The notes under the pieces were generated by a model. That model saw only the letters and a list, made by a program, of their open reading frames with translations, was not told the DNA's origin and ran no database searches. Both the position numbers and the translations under genes were made by a program. A stretch of DNA of 32,566 nt from Methanolinea sp. (lineage in GTDB: Archaea > Halobacteriota > Methanomicrobia > Methanomicrobiales > Methanospirillaceae): NCBI GenBank assembly GCA_025453675.1, contig JALOPW010000022.1:1-32566 (forward strand), given 5' to 3'. Position 1 is the stretch's first letter; every line of letters starts with the position of its first letter. This document shows, one piece after another, positions 16,501 through 25,405 of this stretch.

Positions 16501-17406
16501 CCGCAGGTACTTGTCCTTTGGTTTGATGCCGGCCGCATCATCCCCATCGCTCCCTTTTGAGGCCCCGCTGATCAGCTCCTCCAGCCAGTCCCATCCATCC
16601 ATGGAGAGCGCCCGCACGTTCTTCAATACCTTCGGGGCCTTGAGGGCCAGGCCTTCAGCGAGGACAAGCGCCATCCCTCCCCGCACGGTGTTCGTCTCCA
16701 CCCGCTCAAGGTTCCGGTAACCGCTGACCTCCTCCTGCTCCGTTCCCTCCCCGTCGATACACACCGGGCAGTTCTGGACGATTAGCCGTATCTCGCGTTC
16801 CGACGGGAGGTACTGCAGGTTCATGATGGAGTTGTACTGGCGGATCTCCTCGATGTAGCGCTCCACCTCCTCCTGGCGGGGCAGATAGCGGTTCAGCCCG
16901 AGCGCTCTCCTGACAAAATCCCCCACCAGCACCGAGAGGGCCTGGGCGGTCCCCCCGGCACTCCTGATGGGCCCTGCATAATAGATCTTCAGGTACTCGC
17001 TGCCGTCATCATTCCTGCCAATACCCACTTTGGCAATCCCTTCTGTGGGGGCGGCGACGACCCCCTCCGTCAGCACGGCCATCGCAGTGCGGATGGCATG
17101 ATCCAGGATCTCCTCGTTGTTCTCCTCCCCGAACCGGCGCTGCACGAAGTCCTCGCCGATATGGAGCGCCACCTCCTCCCTGGACATCTCCCCTTCCATT
17201 TCCCTGATCCTGGCCGCAATGCCCCGGATCCCAAGGAGGGCCTCTACCCGGTCCGCGAGGTCGCTTGCGACCGGGATCTCCACGACGGTGCGGGGATCGA
17301 TCCCTGCCGCCCGGGCTCTCTCTGCCACAGCCATGGCTGCATTCAGCCCCTCCTGCAGTCCGGCCAGGTATTCCTCCATGGCCGTCGAGCACTGCAACAT
17401 CACCAT
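13540..17406 (-). CDS. polC: DNA polymerase D large subunit (DP2) containing a mini-intein
   Basis: The 1288-codon product is the catalytic subunit of the archaeal replicative polymerase PolD. After removal of a 165-residue intein (874-1038) the mature chain would have 1123 residues. It starts like other DP2 proteins ([43 protein letters not shown]). It has a central Cys-rich zinc cluster near 630-675 (CPACG, CECG, CPRC, CPVC), the active-site KRRN-CDGDED (Asp1040 and Asp1042 are the metal-binding pair) and a C-terminal zinc module (CVKC...CNRCGG, near 1205-1230). ATG 17406 fits the family start; a GTG at 17418 would add four residues. It needs the small subunit DP1, which is not in this window. 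Confidence 0.95.
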   Translation of the reverse strand: MVMLQCSTAMEEYLAGLQEGLNAAMAVAERARAAGIDPRTVVEIPVASDLADRVEALLGIRGIAARIREMEGEMSREEVALHIGEDFVQRRFGEENNEEILDHAIRTAMAVLTEGVVAAPTEGIAKVGIGRNDDGSEYLKIYYAGPIRSAGGTAQALSVLVGDFVRRALGLNRYLPRQEEVERYIEEIRQYNSIMNLQYLPSEREIRLIVQNCPVCIDGEGTEQEEVSGYRNLERVETNTVRGGMALVLAEGLALKAPKVLKNVRALSMDGWDWLEELISGASKGSDGDDAAGIKPKDKYLRDLIGGRPVFAYPMRKGGFRLRYGRSRNTGFAAAGLNPATMHILGDFLAVGTQMKVERPGKAAGIVPVDTIQGPTVRLKSGDVLRIDDATVAGDLTGEVERILDVGEILIAYGEFLENNHPLVPPAYCQEWWSQEGGTGQPASEEEAISLCFDGVPLHPDFTCLWDDLTCAEIADLADLVSRTGEIRHGILVLPPGPGIKEKLEEILLPHRVREGLICISEYYLFLACLGLDLKLKKRPCWQGALMDDPLALVSHLSGFQIRSRGGTRIGGRMGRPGKSRPRKMNPPPHGLFPLGEAGGTRRSFQEASNHAPQPNMDGGVISIETGRRRCPACGAETYRNRCECGAHTEPVYSCPRCKREQQGLECPVCHTPLVCSQVTSLNVKQEYQMAMERLGIRDSSLALVKGVKGLISRERTVEAMEKGILRAAKDLFVFKDGTIRFDMIDLPLTHIRPDEVGVSPERLRELGYMKDIHGNPLHSPSQVVELKAQDILLSDSCADYMVKVAQFLDELLEKCYGLPPFYRVQTRDDLLGHLAIGLAPHTSAGVLARIVGFSRANVGYAHPFFHAAKRRNCFFGDTKIETFDGRDWCTRSIRQLVAENFDLSRPGIDRLGTYYSDPQSTILVRTVDREGKAHLRRVTSVSIHKSPQALIRFETRGGREIAVTPDHAMLVWDVCSLRKIRAVEVKEGDPVPVMVGANVLTDHVVRRETVPAPEERVFCLTVAEDHTVLANGIFTGQCDGDEDCIMLLLDGLINFSRSFLPETRGGTMDAPLVLTTRIDPAEIDKESHNLDVGARYPLELYLASLRYAHPKEVEGLVDRVGRRLGTPAQLEGFLFTHDTGDISAGPLESTYTQLKSMIEKLDAELALAGKIRAVDEDDVAERVLTTHFIRDLQGNLSAFSKQKFRCVKCNTSYRRMPLAGKCNRCGGNIIPTVHEGSVKKYLEMSRDICRKYKVSEYTRQRVQVLDMAIESTFGQEKSQQMGLADFM
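14293..14787 (-). other. Mini-intein in DP2 (pol-II site), C-terminal Gly-Gln
   Basis: An in-frame 165-residue insert interrupts the catalytic motif NCDGDED. It begins with Cys1 in block A ([13 protein letters not shown]) and has block [10 protein letters not shown] with the T-x-x-H residues. It ends with block F/G ([23 protein letters not shown] region) followed by the +1 Cys of the extein. It is too short for a homing endonuclease and no LAGLIDADG motif is seen. The last residue is Gln rather than Asn and the penultimate is Gly rather than His. A Gln ending is known for DP2 inteins of Pyrococcus, and the P. horikoshii insert at the corresponding site has a similar size. Confidence 0.92.
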
Positions 17407-17512
17407 CTCAATTGCCACGGGGGGGTCTTATGGCTTCGGATGTACCGTCAGCCCCGCCAGCATGTATGACGACCAGGGACACGTCTTTTGTGAAAGGAAA
17501 GAAGTAGAGTGG

Positions 17513-18028
17513 TTATTTCCGCGTTTCATCCTCTACAGAGGAGAGCAGGGATGCTATGCCGCCCTGGCCCATCTGCCACAGGGTGAGCGTGGCGCACTCC
17601 CGCATCACCGGGTCGGGAGACCCGAGCATTGCCTGGATTTCCGGGATGGCAGGCTCGCCTATCCTGCACAGTGCCTGAGCCAGAAACCCCCTGGCACCTG
17701 GATCGGCGTCCTTCATCGCTTCCAAAAGAGGGGTCACCGCCGGTCTTCCCAGGTGCCCCAGGGCGGCAGCGGCATACCTCCGGAATGCCGTGTCAGTATT
17801 CCCTGATATGGCCTCTATCAGCGGCCCAATGCACGCAGTGCCTATCCTGACGAGGGCAACTGAAGCATACCACCGCACCTCGTTCTCCACAGGTTCCTGG
17901 AGGAGCCGGATCAGTGAAGGGATTGCTGATTCCCCCTTCTCTGCCAGCCTCCTGACCGCATCACGGCGGGTCGCGAGGGTTCCGTGGATGAGGGTCTCTG
18001 TCAGAGCGTGCATCTCAGGATCTTCCAT
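17513..18028 (-). CDS. HEAT-repeat protein downstream of MscS
   Basis: A 171-residue all-helical protein with about four HEAT/PBS-lyase repeats. Examples are TRRDAVRRLAEKGESAIPSL, EVRWYASVALVRIGTACIGP, AFRRYAAAALGHLGRPAVTP and GARGFLAQALCRIGEPAIPE. Its start overlaps the end of the MscS gene by 14 bases on the same strand, so the two are probably translated together. Family knowledge points to a soluble adaptor. I infer that it may bind the cytoplasmic cage of the channel or the DUF432-like protein, but nothing in the sequence proves a partner. Confidence 0.82.
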   Translation of the reverse strand: MEDPEMHALTETLIHGTLATRRDAVRRLAEKGESAIPSLIRLLQEPVENEVRWYASVALVRIGTACIGPLIEAISGNTDTAFRRYAAAALGHLGRPAVTPLLEAMKDADPGARGFLAQALCRIGEPAIPEIQAMLGSPDPVMRECATLTLWQMGQGGIASLLSSVEDETRK

Positions 18029-18884
18029 CGCACTCTCCCTCCTGCCCCGCTCTCCCCGTGAGGGCTACCCCCGTCCCGGGGGCGAACGTGATTACCCGCT
18101 GGGGGAAGGGTAGCCGGATCCCCGCATCCTCGAGGGCTTTTTTGATCGCCCAGAGCATCTCTGTCCTCACCGACCACCATACCCTGGAGGGTGCCCAGAT
18201 GAACACCCGCAGGTTCACGCTCGAATCTGCAAGGGTATCCACAAAGACGCTCGGTGCGGGGTGCCGGAGCACGAAGGGGTGCTCATCGAGGAGGCTCTTG
18301 ATGATCCGAATCGCTGTTCCGGCATCGGATTGATAGCTGATCCCGATAGTGTACTCGAACCTCCGGGCGACGTTGGCGACATAATTGGTGATGTCAGAGG
18401 TGAAGACCTTCTCGTTGGGGATACGCACGTAAATGCCCTCATGCGTCTTGATAATGGTGGAGAGAACCCGGATTTCCTCAACCATCCCTGATACCTCCCC
18501 GATGTTGATATTGTCCCCGGGTTTTATGGGCCGTTCCGCGATGAGAAAAAGACCCGAGCCGAAGTTCGAGACGATCCTCTGGCTGGCGAATGCGATCACG
18601 AGACCTATCGTCCCCCCCACCACCAACATATCCGCCACGTTGATGTCAAAGCTCGGGAGGGCCAGGTATACCCCGACAATGATGATCGCCACCTGGATTG
18701 CCTTGATCAGTTTCTCCAGCTCGGTGGGCTCTACCCTGTCACTCAGGGACTTCTTCAGGTAAATCCCTGCAATCTTCGAGATGACCAGGGTGGCCAGGAC
18801 CGCGACGCCAAAGACGATCAGGTCAAGCAGGGTCACGGTCCCGAAGATCTCCGTCTTCAGGTACTCAAACGCCATCTCGGTCAC
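18015..18884 (-). CDS. mscS: Small-conductance mechanosensitive channel (MscS family)
   Basis: A 289-residue MscS protein. Three membrane helices are visible (about 18-42, 60-80 and 85-110), the third being the pore-lining TM3 in VVGGTIGLVIAFASQRIVSNF. The beta domain follows (SGLFLIAERPIKPGDNINI, GMVEEIRVLSTIIKTHEGIYVRIPNEKVFTSDITNY), then the C-terminal alpha/beta cage. It opens on rising membrane tension and protects against osmotic downshock. Its start overlaps the upstream DUF432-like gene by 20 bases and its end overlaps the HEAT gene by 14, a tight three-gene operon. Confidence 0.93.
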   Translation of the reverse strand: MTEMAFEYLKTEIFGTVTLLDLIVFGVAVLATLVISKIAGIYLKKSLSDRVEPTELEKLIKAIQVAIIIVGVYLALPSFDINVADMLVVGGTIGLVIAFASQRIVSNFGSGLFLIAERPIKPGDNINIGEVSGMVEEIRVLSTIIKTHEGIYVRIPNEKVFTSDITNYVANVARRFEYTIGISYQSDAGTAIRIIKSLLDEHPFVLRHPAPSVFVDTLADSSVNLRVFIWAPSRVWWSVRTEMLWAIKKALEDAGIRLPFPQRVITFAPGTGVALTGRAGQEGECDGRS

Positions 18885-19587
18885 CCACCCCGTATTCCAT
18901 CAGGTACGACGTTTTCTCGGGTATCAGGCTCTTTTTGGTGGGATAGACCCGGAGCGTCTGCTTCATCCCTTCAACGGGCGGTGTACCCAGGATCCTGGTC
19001 TCAGCGACCAGCCGCGAAAATATCTCCATCTCTCCTGACATGGCCACCATGTCCGCGTAAAAGAGCCGGAGAGAGGAGGTCTCAAAGACGACACGGGACA
19101 CCCACACCCAGTCCCTGCTCGCATTTTTGATGGAGAGGAAGAGCACCCCCTCCTCAAGGGGATGGGTCAGAGGTACGGATTCATACACCTCGCATTCCAC
19201 GTGCCGGGTGATGACCCCCTTTTCAGGTGTCCCGTAGAGAGAGTACTTTGGCCGGGCGAGCGAAAAGACATCAATAAGGGTGTAATTGTCGGCAGCCCCC
19301 GAGAACACCCCAATCTCCACCGGGAATTTCAGGTAGAGCGAAATGAGGGATTCGGGCCTGACCGCCACTGGCATGAAGTGGAATTCCAGCATCCCGGTCA
19401 CCTCCTGGGGAAGATTGACCGGTTCAACAGGATTGATGACTGCCCTTCCATCCCGGAACCCCAGCATCTTTCTGACTGTTCCCCAGGGAGAGGTCCTCTG
19501 GTAGGTGGAGAGGGCACCCTCGCGATCGACCATTACCGTAATCCCGGATGCATCGATCTGGAAAGGGATCTGGTATATTCCGAACAC
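18865..19587 (-). CDS. DUF432-like archaeal protein, first gene of the MscS operon
   Basis: A 240-residue soluble protein without signal or membrane segment, apparently rich in beta structure. From its composition and its position before an MscS gene I assign it to the archaeal DUF432 group, with moderate certainty; the biochemical function is unknown. The start is a GTG at 19587. No Shine-Dalgarno precedes it, but a TATA-like box at 19609-19620 puts transcription start within a base or two of that GTG, so the gene is probably leaderless. The 3' end overlaps mscS by 20 bases. An association with channel gating or osmotic sensing is inference from the operon. Confidence 0.75.
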   Translation of the reverse strand: MFGIYQIPFQIDASGITVMVDREGALSTYQRTSPWGTVRKMLGFRDGRAVINPVEPVNLPQEVTGMLEFHFMPVAVRPESLISLYLKFPVEIGVFSGAADNYTLIDVFSLARPKYSLYGTPEKGVITRHVECEVYESVPLTHPLEEGVLFLSIKNASRDWVWVSRVVFETSSLRLFYADMVAMSGEMEIFSRLVAETRILGTPPVEGMKQTLRVYPTKKSLIPEKTSYLMEYGVGDRDGV

Positions 19588-19608
19588 AGACAGAGATGGA
19601 ACTCACAT

Positions 19609-19620
19609 CACATATACTTG
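19609..19620 (-). promoter_or_regulatory. TATA box of the DUF432-mscS-HEAT operon
   Basis: The minus strand reads CAAGTATATGTG here, centred about 25 bases before the GTG at 19587, the spacing expected for a leaderless archaeal transcript. Confidence 0.5.
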
Positions 19621-19693
19621 ATCAGATGGGGGGGAAACTATGATTCATACGGGGATGACCGGGATATCATGATTCCGGTGGGCAAATGTGCCC

Positions 19694-20908
19694 TCACCCG
19701 GATCTCTCCCCCTTCGTTCCGAGCTGGGAGAGTATCGCCTCTTTCGTCTCCTCATCGGCCTCTGCCAGGTGGGGGCGGAACCTCTCCAGGACTTTTCGAT
19801 CAGTCATCTCCCGCAGTGACTGGAGAGTGAGCGCCCGGACAGCAGGGCTGGAGAGCCGCAGATGAGCCAGGATGCGTGGAAATGCCTCGTCTCCAAGGCT
19901 CGGAAGCGCTTCGAGGGCGGCTGATCTGACCGAATCTTCCCGGTCATCCAGTGCCACTAAAAGGGGATCTATCGCCCCGGGATCCCCTATCTTCCCCAGC
20001 GCAAGGGCAGCACCCCTGCGGACGTCCGGACCTCCGCTCTCAAGGGCCACAATAAGTGGAGGGAGTCCCAAACTGCCGAACTGGCCCAGTGCATAGGCTG
20101 CCCTGCTCTGGACGAACCGGTCCTGGTCCTCAAGAAGGCTGATCAAAGGGGAGATGGCCCGAAAATCCCCGATCTCACCGAGTGCGATGGCTGCCTTCCA
20201 TCGTACGTCCTCGTCCGGGTGCCCGAGTGCCTGAATGAGGGGTCCCACTGAAGGTTCGCCGATCTGGGCCAGGGCCTCCGCCGCCTTCCACCGCACCCCC
20301 GAATAGCGGTCGCCGGTCAGGGCAGTCATGAGGGGGGGGACCGCCGATGGTTCCTTCAGCACCCCCAGTGCCTCTGCCGCTTCGTACTGGATCCCCGCAT
20401 CCCGGTGCCTGAGGGCCAGGATAAGCCCCTGTGTGTTTCTCTCCTCTTTCATTCTCTTCACATTGACTGAAGTCCGGAGCCGTGCCCTCCACTCATCCAG
20501 GTTTCCCCGGAACCCGCCCGCCGTGGACCCACTCAGGGCGGCGTTGGCTATCTGGGTCATCACCTGCTCCTGCTCCCTGTGCATGTAATCCATCACCACG
20601 CCAATGATGAGGGCCACCACGACGAACATCAGGGCCCGTATCATCGCATCGGTCTGCACGATACCGCTGATAAGGTAGTAGTCACCGGCATACACTACCG
20701 CAAGGAAGACCCCCACCAGCACAGCCCTTTTTCCGTACCAGATGGCCCCCAGTACCACAGGAATATAGAAGAAATGGGAGTAGACCACCTCGATTCCCAT
20801 CATGTGGTGCACGACCACTTCAAGGCCCACGGATACGGCCACCAGCAGGAGCAGGATGCCCAGCTTGTAGCGGTCTACCCGGTTCAGGTGAAGGTCCGAA
20901 AATGCCAT
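19694..20908 (-). CDS. Membrane-anchored HEAT-repeat protein
   Basis: A 404-residue two-part protein. Residues 15-110 form four membrane helices (LGILLLLVAVSVGLEVVVHH, YSHFFYIPVVLGAIWYG, VLVGVFLAVVYAGDYYLI, ALMFVVVALIIGVVM), of the kind used as an N-terminal membrane sensor in archaeal PAS kinases. After a linker, residues about 155-395 are HEAT/PBS-lyase repeats of about 31 residues each, seven to eight in number. Examples are AAEALGVLKEPSAVPPLMTAL, VRWKAAEALAQIGEPSVGPL and VRRGAALALGKIGDPGAIDPL. No enzyme domain is present. It could be a membrane-bound scaffold. It lies 106 bases upstream of the DUF432-mscS operon on the same strand. Confidence 0.87.
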   Translation of the reverse strand: MAFSDLHLNRVDRYKLGILLLLVAVSVGLEVVVHHMMGIEVVYSHFFYIPVVLGAIWYGKRAVLVGVFLAVVYAGDYYLISGIVQTDAMIRALMFVVVALIIGVVMDYMHREQEQVMTQIANAALSGSTAGGFRGNLDEWRARLRTSVNVKRMKEERNTQGLILALRHRDAGIQYEAAEALGVLKEPSAVPPLMTALTGDRYSGVRWKAAEALAQIGEPSVGPLIQALGHPDEDVRWKAAIALGEIGDFRAISPLISLLEDQDRFVQSRAAYALGQFGSLGLPPLIVALESGGPDVRRGAALALGKIGDPGAIDPLLVALDDREDSVRSAALEALPSLGDEAFPRILAHLRLSSPAVRALTLQSLREMTDRKVLERFRPHLAEADEETKEAILSQLGTKGERSG

Positions 20909-20984
20909 TTCAGGAGGTTATTATACAAAATCGCTGATAAATCCACCGGAACTGCAGGGCTGAGGATTGGCGGGGTGAGGGTGG

Positions 20985-21001
20985 TGCCCGGGTGCCGGGC
21001 A
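20985..21001 (-). terminator. Hairpin after the AcnX gene
   Basis: A perfect 7-bp inverted repeat (TGCCCGG / CCGGGCA, 3-base loop) lies about 100 bases after the AcnX stop on the minus strand. No T-run follows, so termination is only possible. Confidence 0.25.
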
Positions 21002-21103
21002 AAATAATCGAACCCACGGGGCCACCTCATGGCAAAGAGTTGCATCATGCCTTTACCTGGGTGTAAATGAGAGCCGGAAGGACCGTCTCTCCCTTCCCGC
21101 GGG

Positions 21104-22288
21104 TCAGGGTACCCGGCCTGCTGCACGCCCGGTCGCCACGTCGATGCACTCCGCAGTGGTCCCCAGACGGACCGCTGCACCGCACATGTTCGGGATATAG
21201 GAGAACGCCTTCCCCGAGTTCACCATGATGGCCTGGAACCGCTCCATCGCAGGGGAGACCACCATGCAGGTATCTGAAAAGACCCTCGCCCCACTCTGCT
21301 CGATGGCCACAACCTCTCTGGGGTGCCGGGCCACGATCTCCCTGGCCGCAAACACGTAGACCGGGATCTGCACCTCTCTTCCTGCCAGCAGTTCCGCGAT
21401 GTGGGTGAGTTCTTCAGATGAACACTGCGGGCAGCCGAGCGCCACCGCCTCCACCGGTACCTCTCTCATGAGATCCGAGATCTCCTTATACTCAACGGGT
21501 ATTACTTCCAGTTCACTCGTCTGGTAATGGAAAATCCTGGCCTCGGGGGTGATGTCCTTCACGTGGAAGAGCGCAACTGCACCCGAGGCGGCCATGGCCG
21601 CCCCGAGCGATTTTAAATGGTCCTTCTTCGGCCGGATACCCTCGATCATGGGGATCCGGCTCCCCACCAGTTTCCCGGCATAATACCCGATTGCCCCGAG
21701 ATGAGCGGCGTCTGTCATGCGGGAGCCCTCCTCCACCCGGACCACTACCTGGGGCTCCCTGGCCGGGACGAGGTGGAGCCCATATTCGGGCGTCCTCCCG
21801 AGAATTGCCGCGGCGAGTGCACTCGGCCCACCCTCGCGGTTCGTCCTTGCCCCGATCACCGAATTTGCATATGCCACCGCTGATGACTCGGACCAGGCGA
21901 GGTGATCGCCGTACCTTGTAAGGTAGAGGTAGTAGGGGGTGCAGGTGCATTCCATGGCCACCCCCAGCCGCTGGTAGGCAGCGAGCACCTCCTCCTGAAG
22001 CCTGGCAAACTCAGGAGAGATCCCCATCTCCCTCCACCGGGACCTGTCCATGCCAACCGGATTGAGAACCGTGGGCACCGAGACTCTGGCGTCGAGGTGC
22101 TGCAGCCAGTCAAGGCCCCAGTGACCGATGGTCTTGTAGGATGCGCCACTCACCTGGGCGCTCCGGATGGGGATCAGGCGCGTTGCACCATAGACCTTCC
22201 CGAGCGCCACCAGGATCTCGAGCATCCTGGCCCGGGTCTCCCCTTCCTCCCCGGCGAGGATGGCTTCTTCTTCTGGTGAGAGGATCAT
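21104..22288 (-). CDS. Phosphomevalonate dehydratase large subunit (aconitase X family)
   Basis: A 394-residue AcnX catalytic subunit. In archaea this protein with its small DUF126-type partner dehydrates 5-phosphomevalonate to trans-anhydromevalonate 5-phosphate. Landmarks are GATRLIPIRSAQVSGASYKTIG, MECTCTPYY, WSESSAVAYANSVIGARTNREGG, and two late Cys motifs (ALGCPQCSSEE, FSDTCMVVSP) that with the first supply iron-sulfur ligands. The ATG lies 8 bases after the stop of the UbiD-like gene, so the two are co-transcribed. The substrate assignment rests on family and this pairing. The small subunit is not in the window. Confidence 0.9.
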   Translation of the reverse strand: MILSPEEEAILAGEEGETRARMLEILVALGKVYGATRLIPIRSAQVSGASYKTIGHWGLDWLQHLDARVSVPTVLNPVGMDRSRWREMGISPEFARLQEEVLAAYQRLGVAMECTCTPYYLYLTRYGDHLAWSESSAVAYANSVIGARTNREGGPSALAAAILGRTPEYGLHLVPAREPQVVVRVEEGSRMTDAAHLGAIGYYAGKLVGSRIPMIEGIRPKKDHLKSLGAAMAASGAVALFHVKDITPEARIFHYQTSELEVIPVEYKEISDLMREVPVEAVALGCPQCSSEELTHIAELLAGREVQIPVYVFAAREIVARHPREVVAIEQSGARVFSDTCMVVSPAMERFQAIMVNSGKAFSYIPNMCGAAVRLGTTAECIDVATGRAAGRVP

Positions 22289-22296
22289 GTCCGGAC

Positions 22297-23532
22297 CTAC
22301 CAGCCCGCTCTCAGGAACTCGTCTTCCCGGCCGAGGACCATGGTGGCGTCCACCCCCACTTTCACGTTGGTCCCGTCACCCAGCCGGCAGGGGTCGAGGG
22401 AGGACCCCCTGGCGCCGGTGACTACCATGATATCCTGGTCCCCCCGCACCCTGGTGGCCAGGGCAAACTCCACCTCCTCCGGGTCGGCAGGGTCGATGTC
22501 CTCGTCCACCACCACCACGTGCTTTAGGGAAGTATGGGCTGCGAACGCAGCCATGATGGCATTCTTGGCATCCCCCTGGGTGCTCTTTTTTATCTGGATC
22601 ACCGCGTGGAGATACCCGCACCCCCCGGTGGTCAGCACCACGTTCCTGGCCTCTGTCACCCCCGAGACCGCCCGGAAGATAACCGGCTCGTAGGGGACCC
22701 CCATCAGGATGCGGTGCTCGTTCCCTCCCGGGAGGATGCTATGGTAAATGCAGTCTTTTGCGGTATGCATCCCGGTGAACCGGATCACCGGCTGAATGCG
22801 GACACTGTCATACGTGCCGGTGATATCCACGAATGGCCCCTCCTCTGCAGTCTCTCTTCCTATGTACCCTTCAAGCACGATCTCTGCCTCCGGGACACGC
22901 ACCCCGTTCTGGCACTGGTGTACCCTTATCTCCCCTCCCAGCAGTTCGGCCGCGAAGGGGAGCTCCTTTCCCTTCGGGACACGGGTGCAGCTGGCAAAGG
23001 TCACCGCCGGGTGAACCCCGATTGCCACGGCCACGGGAAGCTCCTCTTCCCGTGAGAGGGCTTCCTGGTGCAGGGTGTAGGTATGCCGGCCCTCCACCAG
23101 CCTTGCCGCAACCCTTTCCCTGTCCAGGATGAGCATGCGGTGGATGGAGGCGTTCTCGACACCCTGGTAGCGGGAGAAGACGATCCCTGCAGTCAGGTAT
23201 TTTCCTGCATCTCCGGGGAAGAACTTCATGGCCGGGATCCGGGAGAGGTCCGCCCGGCCCATAGGGAGGTTCTCCTCCCTGACCACGCTCCCCTGGTAGG
23301 ATGCCCGTGAGAGGCGCATCCCCATCTCCTTCTCCTCCACCCCAAGCGCAAGGGAGAGCGCTTTCCTGGTGGCGGTGACATTCATCACTCCTCGGCCCCC
23401 GGAGAGGTGATGGAAGAAGAGGAGCGAATTGGTGGTACTGGCCATCTTCGGGGCATCAAATTCCCCGGAGGGCTGCTCCTCCACGTCGATGACTTCGGAT
23501 CGCTCCCTCATCAGTTCGATGAATTCACGCAT
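22297..23532 (-). CDS. UbiD-family decarboxylase, probable anhydromevalonate phosphate decarboxylase
   Basis: A 411-residue UbiD-type protein using prenylated FMN. Visible family stretches are LPMGRADLSRIPAMKFFPGDAGKY, SRYQGVENASIHRMLILDRE, AVAIGVHPAVTFAS, GPFVDITGTYD and the late KHVVVVDEDIDPADPEEVEFALATR. Paired with AcnX it should remove CO2 from trans-anhydromevalonate 5-phosphate to give isopentenyl phosphate, the archaeal mevalonate variant. I chose the ATG at 23532, 9 nt after GGAGG. The ATG at 23541 sits only one base after GGAGG, and the further upstream frame is unconserved-looking. A UbiX-type flavin prenyltransferase is required and not seen here. Confidence 0.9.
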   Translation of the reverse strand: MREFIELMRERSEVIDVEEQPSGEFDAPKMASTTNSLLFFHHLSGGRGVMNVTATRKALSLALGVEEKEMGMRLSRASYQGSVVREENLPMGRADLSRIPAMKFFPGDAGKYLTAGIVFSRYQGVENASIHRMLILDRERVAARLVEGRHTYTLHQEALSREEELPVAVAIGVHPAVTFASCTRVPKGKELPFAAELLGGEIRVHQCQNGVRVPEAEIVLEGYIGRETAEEGPFVDITGTYDSVRIQPVIRFTGMHTAKDCIYHSILPGGNEHRILMGVPYEPVIFRAVSGVTEARNVVLTTGGCGYLHAVIQIKKSTQGDAKNAIMAAFAAHTSLKHVVVVDEDIDPADPEEVEFALATRVRGDQDIMVVTGARGSSLDPCRLGDGTNVKVGVDATMVLGREDEFLRAGW

Positions 23533-23646
23533 TGGGGTCATGCCTCCCTTCCATGCGCTAAGGTGTGAGCTGCACTCTGATAAATCTACAAGCCCCCGTG
23601 GCACCCGCGATTCGCAATGCTATAAAAGGGAGCGCGCGGTGGGGGT

Positions 23647-24090
23647 TCAGGTAAGGGGTGGGTTGTAGAAACGATACCTGAACTGCGACTCCTCGAGAGC
23701 CCGGGCGCTTGCCGGGTCCAGTTCCCTCCTCGCTGCCTTGACGATAGTGTTCAAGATATTCTTCTCCTTGAGGACATCGTAATCCCCCTCCCTGGTCTCG
23801 TTCAGGAAGTCGAGGAGCTCGTTCACATGAATAAGCACTTCCGGACCGGCCACCAGGTTGATCCGGTTCAGGGCGAACGCCAGGTTGCGTTTGGCCCGGT
23901 CGAGTGCATAGGGGTCCCCTGAAGCGACGTTGATCTCCGTGACCGCCTGGAGAAGAGACTCGTATACTTTCAGCTTCACCCGGTTCTGCACCAGCCGGTG
24001 CGCCCTTCCCTCGTTGTACACGTAGGCGCCGCAGAAGACGCACACCACTGCCACCACCCCGGTGGTGACGACAATCCAGTACTCTATCAA
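23647..24090 (-). CDS. Hypothetical small membrane-anchored protein
   Basis: I do not recognise a family. The product (147 residues from a TTG at 24090) has one N-terminal membrane helix (IEYWIVVTTGVVAVVCVFCGAYVY) and a helical soluble domain with even charge distribution (VKLKVYESLLQAVTEINVASG, ELLDFLNETREGDYDVLKEKN). The TTG follows GAGGGGG at 5-nt spacing. A GTG at 24144 would add 18 polar residues, but its AGGA lies directly against the start codon, so I rate it lower. The gene lies between the HD phosphohydrolase and the UbiD gene on the same strand. Confidence 0.62.
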   Translation of the reverse strand: MIEYWIVVTTGVVAVVCVFCGAYVYNEGRAHRLVQNRVKLKVYESLLQAVTEINVASGDPYALDRAKRNLAFALNRINLVAGPEVLIHVNELLDFLNETREGDYDVLKEKNILNTIVKAARRELDPASARALEESQFRYRFYNPPLT

Positions 24091-24168
24091 CAGGACCCCC
24101 TCGCTCTGTGTTTGGCATCGGCGTTCATAAACATTCTTTTTCACTCCTGAGCCCGGCGGAGATGGGGT

Positions 24169-25392
24169 TCACCCGAAGAGCTGCTCCTGGGTGGTCTGTG
24201 GCTTGACATGCACCACTTCCGCGGCGATATTCGCCACGATCTCCCTGTACTCAGGGGCGGTATACACCCCGAGCCGCCACTGGCCCTTCCGGGTCTCGTT
24301 CAGGGTATGCAGAAGGGGTGAGAGCTCCGCGAGGCCGACTACCCGGTCCCGGTTCTGTACCTGGACATGGAGCGACATGTCACCCGGGAACGGGGGTATG
24401 TCCACCAGCACCTGGGAGGAGTCAAGTCCCGCCCTGTCAGCGATCTTTTCAGCCAGTTCACTGCGCAGGGGATAGGGGGAGCTCTGGGTCATCCGTGCCG
24501 CATTCACCTGGTCACACCCCACGTAGAGGGCCCGCTTATAGAGCCTGCGCTGGTATATCCGCCGGCTGAGATCCCTTGCGGCCGGTTCAGGTGAGGTGAG
24601 AAGGGCCTGCAGGCAGGCGGCATCGTCCTCCTGGAGAAGAGTGGAAAGCCCGGCCTTCACATCACCGGCCACATGGGCCATCACCGCACCCTGGAACATC
24701 ATCTCCGCGATCCGGCTCACGTGGTGAAAATAGACCGCCGGGCGCATCAGGGTCCTGGCGATCAGCAGTGACTCGGCCGCATTGATCCCCGCATCTTCCA
24801 GCACCATCCTTCCATCCACAAGAGTGGTGTTCCGGATGAGCCGGTGGGCATCCACGGTGCCATAGGGGGCCCCTGTATAATGGGCATCCCGGAGCAGGTA
24901 GTCCATCCGGTCAACGTCAAGCTCCCCGTGGATGATCCCCGAGAGGGGGTGCACCCCCTGGATCAGGCCGATCACCGCTGCAATGTCCACCCCCATATCT
25001 TCCAGGATGGAGCAGGTCTCATCCTGGTGCACGAGGTCCCCGACATCCTGGTGGCTCCTGCCAGTGAACTCTTCCGAGAGCGGCTCGATCGCATGGGAGA
25101 AGGGCCCGTGCCCTATGTCATGCAGGAGGCCTGCCGAAGCCACCAGCAGGCGGTCCTGCTCGTCGAGCCCAAGCTGCCTGGCCATCACCCCGGCAAGGTG
25201 CATGGTCCCCAGGGAATGCTCAAAACGTGTATGGTGGGCCCCGGGATAGACCAGGAAAGAGAACCCGAGCTGCCGCACGTACCGGAGGCGTTGCATGGGG
25301 GCCGAGTCGAGGAGGGTTACCAGATCTGACGGGACTTCCACGTACCCGTGCACCGGGTCCTTGATGATCTTCATTCCCAATCGAAACAACAC
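24169..25392 (-). CDS. HD-domain phosphohydrolase (dNTPase-like)
   Basis: A 407-residue HD protein of the archaeal/bacterial dGTPase-like class. Metal ligands are clear: HHTRFEHSLGTMHLAG (first His), LLHDIGHGPFSHAIE (HD pair and active-site His) and HGELDVDRMDYLLRDAHYTG (distal Asp). The N-terminal KIIKDPVHGYVEVP is the standard start of this class. The activity is hydrolysis of a nucleotide triphosphate or similar phosphoester; the substrate is unknown. The GTG at 25392 lies 9 nt after GGAGG. ATG 25374 is the alternative and would start exactly at MKIIKDPVHGY. It is divergent from cofD with 32 bases between starts. Confidence 0.9.
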   Translation of the reverse strand: MLFRLGMKIIKDPVHGYVEVPSDLVTLLDSAPMQRLRYVRQLGFSFLVYPGAHHTRFEHSLGTMHLAGVMARQLGLDEQDRLLVASAGLLHDIGHGPFSHAIEPLSEEFTGRSHQDVGDLVHQDETCSILEDMGVDIAAVIGLIQGVHPLSGIIHGELDVDRMDYLLRDAHYTGAPYGTVDAHRLIRNTTLVDGRMVLEDAGINAAESLLIARTLMRPAVYFHHVSRIAEMMFQGAVMAHVAGDVKAGLSTLLQEDDAACLQALLTSPEPAARDLSRRIYQRRLYKRALYVGCDQVNAARMTQSSPYPLRSELAEKIADRAGLDSSQVLVDIPPFPGDMSLHVQVQNRDRVVGLAELSPLLHTLNETRKGQWRLGVYTAPEYREIVANIAAEVVHVKPQTTQEQLFG

Positions 25393-25405
25393 TCTTCTCA
25401 CCCTC

